From JAAYZM01 sp964510785 (lineage in GTDB: Bacteria; Actinomycetota; Actinomycetes; Actinomycetales; Cellulomonadaceae): a DNA stretch of 64,000 bases. Location: contig CAZECM010000010.1 in NCBI GenBank assembly GCA_964510785.1, positions 3,056-67,055 on the forward strand. Direction: 5' to 3'. This document shows positions 23,896 to 32,094 of the stretch, in pieces; the first letter of the stretch is position 1, and each line of letters opens with the position of its first letter. The notes beneath the pieces are model-generated. The model made no database searches. It was not told the DNA's origin and saw only the letters and a program-made list of their open reading frames with translations. The position numbers were made by a program, and so were the translations under genes.

Positions 23896-24171
23896 GTGAC
23901 TCGCCACCTCCCCGCCGTACCTATCGTCCCTGACAGCACCTGGCTCGATCAGATCACCGGGCTGCGCCCCCTGGCGGGCAGCGTCTTGGCCATAGGTCTG
24001 CTCGCGGCCATAGCAACCCTCGTGGGCGGACTGATCTACGGCGTGTGGTCCTACCGCAACGGCCAAGGCGCACTGTCCAAGGGCCTGTGGGCCTCGATGC
24101 TCGGCGCCCTGGTCCTGGGGTCGCTGTCGGGGATCATCGGCTTCGGGATGGGTGCCTTCCACTTCTCCTGA
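23896..24171 (+). CDS. Small conjugation-cluster membrane protein
   Basis: This protein of about 91 residues has two membrane helices (AGSVLAIGLLAAIATLVGGLIYGVW and SMLGALVLGSLSGIIGFGMGAF) separated by a short basic loop (SYRNGQGALSKGLW). The layout resembles VirB3/TrbD-like or pilin-like subunits of type IV secretion. The GTG at 23896 is the likeliest start, and the frame is open further upstream without a better one. Confidence 0.55.
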   Translation: MTRHLPAVPIVPDSTWLDQITGLRPLAGSVLAIGLLAAIATLVGGLIYGVWSYRNGQGALSKGLWASMLGALVLGSLSGIIGFGMGAFHFS

Positions 24172-24257
24172 AATATCAGCCCGCGGCACTGCACGGGCGC
24201 TGTGCGTGGGGGTGCAGGTGGGTGCGATATCACCCCCGGCCCTGACAAGGAGACAAC

Positions 24258-24572
24258 ATGACTGCCCTGCTTCACCGCGCCGCGATGACCCCTCTCGCCG
24301 CCAACCCGAACGTCACACCGAACTGGACCTTCTTCCCGTTCATGGACTGGCTGCGTAACGCTGTCGGTGGTGGCGTCGCCGTCGTGCTCATCATCTTGGT
24401 CCTGGTCGCGGTGGGCGGGGCGCTGGTGTGGGCGATCTCGAAGTTCTCCGGAGCCCAGCGCATGCAGGGAGTCTCCGGGACCGTCACTGTCGTGGCCTTC
24501 GGTGCCGCAGTGCTGGTCGGGTCGGCCTCTGCGATCATCACTTGGGCCGCTGGTCAAGACCTCGGCTTCTAG
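24258..24572 (+). CDS. Small membrane protein, VirB2/TrbC-like candidate
   Basis: This 104-residue protein has a hydrophilic start, an amphipathic segment (FFPFMDWLRN) and two membrane helices (VAVVLIILVLVAVGGALVWAIS and VTVVAFGAAVLVGSASAIITWAA) around a short basic turn (KFSGAQRMQG). Two helices joined by a polar hairpin is the pilin (VirB2) topology. AAGGAG precedes the ATG by eight bases. It lies directly upstream of the VirB6-like gene. Confidence 0.6.
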   Translation: MTALLHRAAMTPLAANPNVTPNWTFFPFMDWLRNAVGGGVAVVLIILVLVAVGGALVWAISKFSGAQRMQGVSGTVTVVAFGAAVLVGSASAIITWAAGQDLGF

Positions 24573-24578
24573 CAGACG

Positions 24579-26474
24579 ATGACTGCTACCAAGCCCCACG
24601 CACGTCGTGGGAGGGCTAGCTCGACCCTGCACTCGCTGACCCGCGCCACCCCGATCCGAGCCGGTGTGCTGCTCGCCGTGGTCGTGGTGTGCTCCGGGTC
24701 GTGGTGGGACCCGCGCGAGTGGGTAGGACAGGCTCTCGACACGCTGATGAGCGGGTGGGCCAGGGACCTGGCACAAGTGGCCGAGTCGATGCTCCTGGGA
24801 GCGTTTGACGGCTCCGTTGGCACCCTGGGCAACGCCGAGTGGACCATCGCCACGGTCTTCACCGGGCGCCTGGGCGCAGTCATGGGCGTGTTCGCCGTCG
24901 CGTTCTGCGCGATCGAGGTCATTGCTGGCATGGCCGGGCGCGACCCGATGCGGATCTTCAAGGGCGCCGCCGTGGCACTGCTGGCCTGGCCCATCACCGC
25001 CACCGCAGCGTGGGCCACCATCAAACTCACGAACGTCTCAGACTCGCTATCCACAGCCATCTTGTCCGGCAGCTCCGCCGAGGAGGTCGCCACAAGGTTC
25101 TTCGTACCACTGCAAGTGATGCTGGCAGCCAACCCCGCGGGTGGGTCGCTCATCGTCATGGTCTTCGCGCTGTTCGTGCTCGTGCCCACCTTGCTGCTGA
25201 GCCTGGTCATGGCGTTTCGCTCCTTCGGCCTGCTCATCGCCGTGGCGTTCGCCCCCGTGGCCCTGATGACCCAAGGCTGGGCCAAGATGCGCGGCATGGC
25301 TCGAGGCTGGGCCACCATCGTCGGGGCGCTGCTCGTGACCAAACCCCTAGCCGCAGGGGTCATCATCATCTCCCTCGAGCTCCTGGAGACCCTGCCCGAC
25401 GTGGGCGCATTGATCATGGGCACCGTGGGCCTGTGGATGGCCGCATTCGCCCCCGCGGCCGCAGCTGGACTGTTCAACTTCGCCGGAGGTGAGGTCGCCG
25501 CCGCCCAAGGCGTAGCCAGCGCCCAAGCCGGACGGCACATGGTCGGCGCCGGAAAGGGCGCAGCCAAGCTCGGAGCCGCCGGCGCGAGGAAAGCCGGTCT
25601 CGGCGCGGCCGGCGCAGGTTCTGCAGCGGGCGCCGGCGCTGGTGCCGGCGGAGGGTTCATGTCCTTCATGGGCAGCTTCGGTGGCAGCAAGGGCGGCACC
25701 AAGACGCCGTCAGGTGGCGGCGGCGGGGGAGCAGCACCGACCTCCGGTGGCGCGGGCCCTAACGCAGCCCCTACCAGCGGGTCGAGCGACTCCAAGCAAA
25801 CCCCCACCTCGGGTCAGCGCTCCAGCGCTCCCGCGCCTGCAACGACGTCGACGTCGGGGGATTCGCGTGCGGGCGCACCTGTCGCTGTACCTGCAGCTGG
25901 TGGGCAGGCACCTGCCACCACCGCACCCGCCGAGGGCGGACAGGCACCCGCCGCGGCGTCGGCCGCGAACCGGCCAGGGGTCGGACCGGCTCGCCCGGGA
26001 GGGTCACAAGCCGCTGGTGCGGGGGGTTCTGTTCCAGGCGGCACCACGGGGGCGCAAGTCCCCTTGGGTGCAGGTGGCGCCGGTCCCGACGCGGCCAGCC
26101 CTGGAGGGGCACCAGTCCCGCTGGGCGCAGCTGCAGGTGGCTCGGCACCGGTGGGCGCGATGGGAGGCCAGTCGGTCAGCACGACAGCCGGTTCAGGCGC
26201 CAACGCAGGTACGGGCGGCGGCGCGGGCGGTGGCTCGAGCCCGGGGTCCGGTGCGGGCGGCGGGTCGGGCACCAGGGCCGGTTCGGGGTCGGGCGCACCG
26301 GCTCCCGGTACGGGCGGGGGCGTGTCGACGTCGGGAGGCCGCCACACGGCCCCTTCGGGCGCACCGGACCCAGCCGTGACAGGAATGGGGGGTGTGTCGA
26401 GCAGCGTCGTGGACGCCACGGTCGATGCGGTCACCCCTGCGGTTGATGTAGCCAAGTCGGAGGACTCGAAGTGA
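24579..26474 (+). CDS. VirB6/TrbL-like polytopic channel protein with Gly/Ala/Pro tail
   Basis: This 631-residue protein has a membrane half (about 25-310) with six or more helices, including FALFVLVPTLLLSLVMAFRSFGLLIAVAFAPVALMTQG, which matches VirB6/TrbL and VirB6-like TcpH proteins. The second half (about 310-600) is a low-complexity, Gly/Ala/Pro/Ser-rich region that is probably disordered and cytoplasmic. VirB6-type proteins form the inner-membrane pore through which the DNA passes. It overlaps the SCO6880 gene by four bases. Confidence 0.75.
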   Translation: MTATKPHARRGRASSTLHSLTRATPIRAGVLLAVVVVCSGSWWDPREWVGQALDTLMSGWARDLAQVAESMLLGAFDGSVGTLGNAEWTIATVFTGRLGAVMGVFAVAFCAIEVIAGMAGRDPMRIFKGAAVALLAWPITATAAWATIKLTNVSDSLSTAILSGSSAEEVATRFFVPLQVMLAANPAGGSLIVMVFALFVLVPTLLLSLVMAFRSFGLLIAVAFAPVALMTQGWAKMRGMARGWATIVGALLVTKPLAAGVIIISLELLETLPDVGALIMGTVGLWMAAFAPAAAAGLFNFAGGEVAAAQGVASAQAGRHMVGAGKGAAKLGAAGARKAGLGAAGAGSAAGAGAGAGGGFMSFMGSFGGSKGGTKTPSGGGGGGAAPTSGGAGPNAAPTSGSSDSKQTPTSGQRSSAPAPATTSTSGDSRAGAPVAVPAAGGQAPATTAPAEGGQAPAAASAANRPGVGPARPGGSQAAGAGGSVPGGTTGAQVPLGAGGAGPDAASPGGAPVPLGAAAGGSAPVGAMGGQSVSTTAGSGANAGTGGGAGGGSSPGSGAGGGSGTRAGSGSGAPAPGTGGGVSTSGGRHTAPSGAPDPAVTGMGGVSSSVVDATVDAVTPAVDVAKSEDSK

Positions 26475-27940
26475 CCAGTCAGCAGATCGACGTCCCTACG
26501 GCCTCGTTCCCGCCGCTTTCGCGCTCGGGAGTCCTGATGGGCCTTTCGGGTGGGCAGCTCGCCTGGTTGGCCGTGCCGGTCCTGGTGATCGGCGGGGCGT
26601 TCATCGGCGGTGACCCCGCCACCGCGATCTGCATGTTCCCGTTCATGCTCCCCGTGGTGGTCGTGGCCACGACCTCGTGGAAGGGCAGGTCGTTGCTGTC
26701 GCGTATCGCCACCTTGGGCACCTACCTGGCCCGCCGGCGCCTGGGCCAGACCCGCGCCGTGGTGGACACGGCCAAGCCCGTCGAGGTGGGGCGCATTGCC
26801 GTGCCCGGTGCGGTAGGGGAGCGGCTGAAGGTCTTGTCGCTGATGTCGACCCGGTTGCCCGGTGCGGCGATGGTGTGGGACCGCGCTGAGGGCACCGCGA
26901 CCGCGGCGCTGCGCTTCCCCACGGGCGGGTGGCACTTGACCGACCCAGGGACCAAGCGAGCTCGCGTGCTGGCCTTTGACGAGCTGTGCCGCAACCTGGC
27001 TTCCCTGGAGGGGGTGGTGCGCCTCAAGACCCACGCGCGCACCTTGCCGGTGCCTGCGGCCACGTTGCGGGCCGGGGCCGGTCTTGACGTCGAGCCGGGC
27101 CGTGAGATTGCTCTGGCTGAGTACGAGGAGCTGCTCGACGACCCGAGCATGGGCATGGTGCTCCAGCGCGACATGCTCATGACGATCACCGTGTCCAAGC
27201 GGGCGGTGGAGTCCCAGGTCAAGGCCGCTGGCGGCGGGTTGGCGGGCATGGGTGAGGTACTCGCCTCGAGGGTGCAGGCGATCGCCGCTGGGCTGCCCGC
27301 GTGCGGGGTGCCGGTGGCCAACGCGGTGTGGCTGGGCGACGCCGAGCTGCGCGCAGCGGTGCGCCTCGGATTCGACCCCGCGGCTACCGAGTGGATCGCA
27401 CAGAACAACGGCGCCCTTCCCGCTGATGCGGTCCTGGCCTCGATGGTCGACGAGACCCTCGACGCCCTGGTCACCGACTCAGGGGTGCACCGCACCTGGT
27501 GGATCGAGGACTGGCCCCGCTCCCAGGTGCCCGCAGGGTTCCTGGCGGACCTGGTCGGGTCGGGATCCTTTGCCCGCACCGTCACCCAGGTGTTCGTGCC
27601 GGTGCCATTGCACGAGGCCGAGAAGCGGCTCATGCGCGCCGAGGGCGCGCACATGTCGGTCACCCAGCGCAACGAACGCCTGGGGCGCCCGCCGAGCTCG
27701 ACGCACGTAGCCGAAGAACGTGACCTGGTGGCCCGCCGTGACGAGCTCGCAGAAGGGTACGGCGACGTGCGCTTCACCGGGTACGTCACCGTCTCGGGTC
27801 CCGATGAGGCGGCACTGGCCTCGGCGCACACCTGGCTGGTCGCTCACGGGTCGCGCCTGCACTTCAACCCGCTGCGCGGTCAGCAGTACACCGCGTTCCT
27901 GACCTCTGCCCTGCCGCTCGGGTTGGGGCCGCGGTCATGA
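26471..27940 (+). CDS. SCO6880-family conjugation protein
   Basis: This 489-residue protein has two adjacent membrane helices at the N-terminus (LAWLAVPVLVIGGAFIGG and AICMFPFMLPVVVVAT; PrgI-like) and a large cytoplasmic part with LGTYLARRRLGQTR, FPTGGWHLTDPGTKRARV and WWIEDWPRSQVPAGFLADL. This architecture is that of the SCO6880 family, found with VirB4-type ATPases in actinobacterial conjugative elements. It equals the N-terminal half of a TraC/VirB4 protein without the Walker motor; the motor is the next gene. The two genes overlap by four bases (ATGA), so the split VirB4 is made in equal amounts. Confidence 0.82.
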   Translation: MTSQQIDVPTASFPPLSRSGVLMGLSGGQLAWLAVPVLVIGGAFIGGDPATAICMFPFMLPVVVVATTSWKGRSLLSRIATLGTYLARRRLGQTRAVVDTAKPVEVGRIAVPGAVGERLKVLSLMSTRLPGAAMVWDRAEGTATAALRFPTGGWHLTDPGTKRARVLAFDELCRNLASLEGVVRLKTHARTLPVPAATLRAGAGLDVEPGREIALAEYEELLDDPSMGMVLQRDMLMTITVSKRAVESQVKAAGGGLAGMGEVLASRVQAIAAGLPACGVPVANAVWLGDAELRAAVRLGFDPAATEWIAQNNGALPADAVLASMVDETLDALVTDSGVHRTWWIEDWPRSQVPAGFLADLVGSGSFARTVTQVFVPVPLHEAEKRLMRAEGAHMSVTQRNERLGRPPSSTHVAEERDLVARRDELAEGYGDVRFTGYVTVSGPDEAALASAHTWLVAHGSRLHFNPLRGQQYTAFLTSALPLGLGPRS

Positions 27941-29415
27941 CGATGAGCTCAGGCACGCGCCGCGCGGTGGTGATGAGCCCCACGGCTCGCGGGTGGCGGG
28001 CCCGGCGCGCCCAGCGCAAGGAGCACAAGGCTCTGACTCGTCAGATCCTTGCCGGGTCCAAGGGCAAGGAGGTCAAGGACGGGCCCGACCCGGATCTGGA
28101 CCTGATGCCCATGTCCAAGTGGTGGGGAAAGCTCACCACGGGCGCCATGTGGGGGCCGGTCACCCCGCGCACCCCGATGCACGAGGTGTCCACCGCGCGC
28201 ATCGGTGTTGCGACCCCGTTCCTTGCCTCCAGTGCTGGCAACCTCGCCGGCCCGGTGATCGGCATCGACGCCGGGGCCGGCACCGTGTTCCGGTTCGACC
28301 CGTGGTCGGCCTACCGGGCGGGCCTGGTCACCTCCCCGGGCGTGGTGGTGTTCGGCAAGATGGGCACCGGCAAGTCCACGTGCGTCAAGACCGTGGCGCT
28401 GCGCCTGGTCCACGCCGGCCGGCACGTCATCGTCCAGAACGACCCCAAGGGAGAGTGGGCGCCCATCGCCCGGGCGCTGGGTGGGCCGGTGCTGCGCATC
28501 GACCCCGCGGGCGGTGCGGTGCTCAACCCGCTGGAGTCGGGAGTGCGGCCTGAAGGTCAGGACGAGGAGGAGTGGAACTCCACCGTCGCGGCCCGTCGCG
28601 CCACGATGCTGCGCGCCGTGGTCTCGGTGCTGCGCAGCGGGGCACGGTTCACCGAACGCGAGGAAGCCGCCCTCGACCTGGTGCTCGCAGACATCACCCA
28701 AGGCCGGGTCGAGGCCACCTTGACCGGCGTCTACGAAGCACTGGCCAACCCCACCGTCGAGCTTGTCGGGGTGTGCGGGACCGAAGCGCCATCCACGTTG
28801 GCTCTCGTGCTGCGCCGGGTCGTGCACGGGTCACTGGCGGGGATGTTCGAGAAGCACTCGTCGGTCGAGCTCGACCAAAGCGCACCCATGACCGTGGTGG
28901 ACACCTCGGCGTTGCTGCACGCCACCGCCGAGGTTCGCGCCCTGGCCTCAGCGTGCATCGGCGCCTGGGTCGACTCGGTGCTGCGCTCACGCGACGGCCG
29001 CTTTCGCCTAGTCATCTCCGAAGAGGGCTGGGCCGAGCTGCGAGACCCCTACATCGTGGCCGCAATGGACGAACGCCTGCGCATGGCAGGGGAGTGGCGC
29101 TGCTCGAACTGGCTGATCTTCCACGAGCTCGAAGACATGGACCAGTTCGGTGAAGAGGGCTCAGCCCAACGCCACCAGGTGCGCGGGCTGATCTCCAAGT
29201 CCCCCATCAAGATCATCTACGGCCAGTCCGCCACCGCCGTGCCCAACGCCACCGCGCTGCTCAAGCTCAACCCTGACGAAGCCGAGCTGCTGACCACCCT
29301 TCCTCAAGGGGTCGGGCTGTGGCGCATCGGGGAATCCGCACCCGTGCTCGTCCACCCGCTGCTCACCCAGCGCGCCTACGAGCTGTTCAACACCGACGCC
29401 GGCCGAGAGGGCTAG
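27937..29415 (+). CDS. VirB4/TraC-like conjugation ATPase
   Basis: This 492-residue ATPase has Walker A GKMGTGKST (about 139-147), a DPKGEW motif and a Walker B-like LVISEEGWAEL (about 357), followed by RQVRGLISKSPIKIIYGQSAT-type residues typical of the VirB4 C-terminal motor. It should energise channel assembly and substrate transfer at the inner membrane. It starts in the stop of the SCO6880 gene and ends five bases before the coupling protein gene. Confidence 0.85.
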   Translation: MTMSSGTRRAVVMSPTARGWRARRAQRKEHKALTRQILAGSKGKEVKDGPDPDLDLMPMSKWWGKLTTGAMWGPVTPRTPMHEVSTARIGVATPFLASSAGNLAGPVIGIDAGAGTVFRFDPWSAYRAGLVTSPGVVVFGKMGTGKSTCVKTVALRLVHAGRHVIVQNDPKGEWAPIARALGGPVLRIDPAGGAVLNPLESGVRPEGQDEEEWNSTVAARRATMLRAVVSVLRSGARFTEREEAALDLVLADITQGRVEATLTGVYEALANPTVELVGVCGTEAPSTLALVLRRVVHGSLAGMFEKHSSVELDQSAPMTVVDTSALLHATAEVRALASACIGAWVDSVLRSRDGRFRLVISEEGWAELRDPYIVAAMDERLRMAGEWRCSNWLIFHELEDMDQFGEEGSAQRHQVRGLISKSPIKIIYGQSATAVPNATALLKLNPDEAELLTTLPQGVGLWRIGESAPVLVHPLLTQRAYELFNTDAGREG

Positions 29416-29420
29416 ACGCC

Positions 29421-31247
29421 ATGACCACCCAACCTCCTGCTGCCACCGCTCCCACCACTGACTTCACCGAGCTTCCTGGGCGCGTGGTGCGTGCGGTGCG
29501 CTCCAGTGCTCCGGTGCGCAGATTGCGCCGCTACGCCTGGCCCTATAAAGCCCTGGTCTCCCTGCGCGGCAAGGAGCTCGCCGCTATATGGGCCGCAGCA
29601 ACGTTGGCGTGGCTGGTGGGCTGGGTGCTGTTCTCCACACTGCCCACCCCGGTGCGCGTCGCCGGGGCCGTGGTGTCCCTGGCCGTGGGCGGAGGGCTGC
29701 TGGGCGCGTTCACGTTCGCCTGGTTGCGCTACCGGTTCTCTCCCGACCAGCTCCACCACGACATGCTCTCCCGTGCCGGCTTTGCCCGACACCTAGAGGT
29801 CTCGCGCCTGGTGGGAACCGCCCCCACGCGCGCCAAGGCGCCCGTGGTGCGTCCCAAGGCCGCTCGCGACGGCGTCGACCTCGACGCCACCGACGTCGCG
29901 TGGCGGCTTGGTGCGGCGCGCACCGAACCGGTGTGGGTCATCTGCGAGCAAGGTGTCTACCTCGTTGGCCCGCCCCGTTCAGGCAAGGGGTTCGGGGTGC
30001 TCACCGCCGCGATCGTGGAGGCCCCCGGTGCGGTGGTGACCACCTCCACACGCACCGACAACATGGAAGCCACGATCGGTGCACGGGCCGAGAAGGGACC
30101 GGTGTACCTGTTCGACCCCGAAGGAGTCTCAGGACGCCAGAACACCCTGCGCTGGTCCCCGATCATCGGGTGCGAAGACCCCGTCGTCGCCCAGCGCCGC
30201 GCGGCCACCCTGGTGGCTCGCACCGGGCTGGGAGAGGGGGAGAACGCACCGTGGGCGGTCTCGGCGGGCGGGATCATCCAGTGCCTGCTGCACGCCGCGG
30301 CCGTCTCGGGGCGCACCGTCCACGACTTGCACTCCTGGTCGACCTCCCCGGCCCGGGCTCGTGAAGCTGTCGCGCTGCTCGAGCACCACACTCCCGAGCG
30401 GTGGTCGGTCACCCTCGAGGCGATCCAGAACGAAGACCCCAGGATGCGGTCGAACAAGTGGTTCGGTGTGGAGACGGCATTCAAGGCCCTGGACGTGGCC
30501 GGGGTGCGCGACATGTTCGACGTCGCCGCCGACGACCCCGACCGGTTCGACCCCGAACAGTTCCTGACCAACACCGGCACCTTGTACCTGACCTCGCGCT
30601 GGCGTGAGGGCTCAGAGACCGGGGTGAGCGTCGGGGGGTTCTTCTCCCTGCTGCTCGACGACGTTGCCGAGGCCGTGCGCCGGCTGTCCCAGCGCCCGGA
30701 GTACATGGGGCGCCTGGACCCCCCGGCCACGTTCGTCCTCGATGAGATTGCCAACATCCACCCCTGGCCGTCCCTGCCGCGAGCGATGTCCGCTGGCGGG
30801 GGTGAAGGGCTGCAGGTGGTGGTGGCATTCCAGTCACGGTCCCAAGGCCGCGACGCCTATGGCGACAACGTGGAGCGGTCCATGTGGGAGTCGGCCTACA
30901 AGGTGCTCCTGGGCGGCGGTGCGGACGCAGACGACCTGCGCGACCTGTCCGGGCTGCTCGGTGAGCAAGACAAGGTGCAGCTGTCCACGTCCTGGCAGGG
31001 CGTGGCTCCCGGCACCAGCTCCCAACAGCACACGACCACGGCCCTGGTCACCGCCGACGAGCTGCGCCGCCTGCCCGAAGGGGTCGCGTTGCTGCTGGCC
31101 GGCCGTGCCCGCCCGATCCTCGTCGAGCTCGAACCGTGGCCGATGCGCCCGTGGGCACCCAAGGTCCACGCCTCCAAGCAGTGGCACCAGGATCACCCCG
31201 TCAACCCTGGCACACCCGCCCCCATGTACTCGGCGGTCCCCGCGTGA
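29421..31247 (+). CDS. VirD4/TraG-like coupling protein (T4CP)
   Basis: This 608-residue protein has two N-terminal membrane helices (AIWAAATLAWLVGWVLFST and VAGAVVSLAVGGGLLGAFTF), Walker A GPPRSGKG (about 183), the FDPEG motif, Walker B TFVLDEIAN (about 437) and the FQSRSQ motif that follows in TraG/VirD4 proteins. Coupling proteins bring the relaxase-DNA complex to the channel. The ATG at 29421 was chosen over upstream in-frame codons because it lies just after the VirB4 stop. No relaxase is found in the window, so its partner is missing here. Confidence 0.88.
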   Translation: MTTQPPAATAPTTDFTELPGRVVRAVRSSAPVRRLRRYAWPYKALVSLRGKELAAIWAAATLAWLVGWVLFSTLPTPVRVAGAVVSLAVGGGLLGAFTFAWLRYRFSPDQLHHDMLSRAGFARHLEVSRLVGTAPTRAKAPVVRPKAARDGVDLDATDVAWRLGAARTEPVWVICEQGVYLVGPPRSGKGFGVLTAAIVEAPGAVVTTSTRTDNMEATIGARAEKGPVYLFDPEGVSGRQNTLRWSPIIGCEDPVVAQRRAATLVARTGLGEGENAPWAVSAGGIIQCLLHAAAVSGRTVHDLHSWSTSPARAREAVALLEHHTPERWSVTLEAIQNEDPRMRSNKWFGVETAFKALDVAGVRDMFDVAADDPDRFDPEQFLTNTGTLYLTSRWREGSETGVSVGGFFSLLLDDVAEAVRRLSQRPEYMGRLDPPATFVLDEIANIHPWPSLPRAMSAGGGEGLQVVVAFQSRSQGRDAYGDNVERSMWESAYKVLLGGGADADDLRDLSGLLGEQDKVQLSTSWQGVAPGTSSQQHTTTALVTADELRRLPEGVALLLAGRARPILVELEPWPMRPWAPKVHASKQWHQDHPVNPGTPAPMYSAVPA

Positions 31248-31471
31248 GCCCCACCCCCCACGACGCGGACTGCCAGGTGTGCCTGCGCCCAGCCACCACC
31301 CACCACGAGGTGATCGGCGGGCTGTGCGACCTGCACGCCACCGCCCTTGACGACGCGGTGCGCGAAGGAACTGACCCGCTCGACGTGGTGGCCCTGTGGC
31401 GTGCCCACATGATCGCCGGCGCCCTGGACTACCTCGACAACCACAAGCCACCCGAGGGGGAAGCGCCGTGA
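31244..31471 (+). CDS. Small zinc-finger-like element protein
   Basis: This 75-residue protein has CQVCLRP...HH and GLCDLHA, which give CxxC and CxxH pairs that could bind one zinc. The rest is helical and acidic. The GTG at 31244 overlaps the coupling protein's stop (GTGA). It is probably a small accessory of the transfer operon; the function is unknown. Confidence 0.55.
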   Translation: MSPTPHDADCQVCLRPATTHHEVIGGLCDLHATALDDAVREGTDPLDVVALWRAHMIAGALDYLDNHKPPEGEAP

Positions 31472-32094
31472 CAGGAACGAACGATCCGGGCCATACACCG
31501 GACTTCGATGCGCGCGAGGCCGCTGAGGCCGCTGCGGCGCGCGCATTGGCGCGCACGGCCGGTCACACCGTGGACCCCCCTGCGGCGCGCAACGTCAAGG
31601 ACACCGCCGCCGCAGCCGCTGAGCGCCTCGGGGTGCCCGACGTCGCCCTGTCGGTGCCCAAGGTCAGCTGGTGGGCCACCGCGACCCCGGCGCAGATCAG
31701 TGAGTGGATGGCTGACCTGACGTACTGGACCGAATGGTTGATCACCACCTACGAGCTGCACCACGACCTGGTGCCCGCGTGCTGGACCCTGCACCCCGGA
31801 CTGGTGCAGGAGCTGTGGGCGCTTCGGTGCCTGCACGCCCTGAACCACCAGCCGGGGTCGGGCGCCAACGCCCTACCGGGGCCGATCACGTTCGCCGCCT
31901 CGTTCGCCGCGTGGCGTGAGCGCATCAAGGTCATGTTCCCCAACTTCGAGTCCTGCCGCACCGGGCACAAGCCGTTCCTGGGGGACAGCTACGAAGCCAC
32001 CCGCCGCGCGCAGTACCCCTACACCGCCCAGGACTTTCGGTGGCGCTGGCCCGAGGTGCCGATCGACCCGCCCACCCCAAGGAGCGCGCTGTGA
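31468..32094 (+). CDS. DUF4913-like element protein
   Basis: This 208-residue soluble protein has a Trp-rich core (ISEWMADLTYWTEWLITTYELHHDLVPACWTLHPGLVQELWALRCLHALNHQPGS) that fits the DUF4913 family of actinobacterial elements. The first 60 residues are Ala-rich and probably disordered. The GTG at 31468 follows GAGGGGGAAG. Its start and stop overlap the neighbouring genes (GTGA at both ends). The family has no assigned function. Confidence 0.6.
   Translation: MTGTNDPGHTPDFDAREAAEAAAARALARTAGHTVDPPAARNVKDTAAAAAERLGVPDVALSVPKVSWWATATPAQISEWMADLTYWTEWLITTYELHHDLVPACWTLHPGLVQELWALRCLHALNHQPGSGANALPGPITFAASFAAWRERIKVMFPNFESCRTGHKPFLGDSYEATRRAQYPYTAQDFRWRWPEVPIDPPTPRSAL

Noticed and set aside
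23825..23899. 24-codon ORF between two conjugation genes
   Set aside because: Arg/Pro/Gly low-complexity peptide with no ribosome site; chance ORF in GC-rich DNA.
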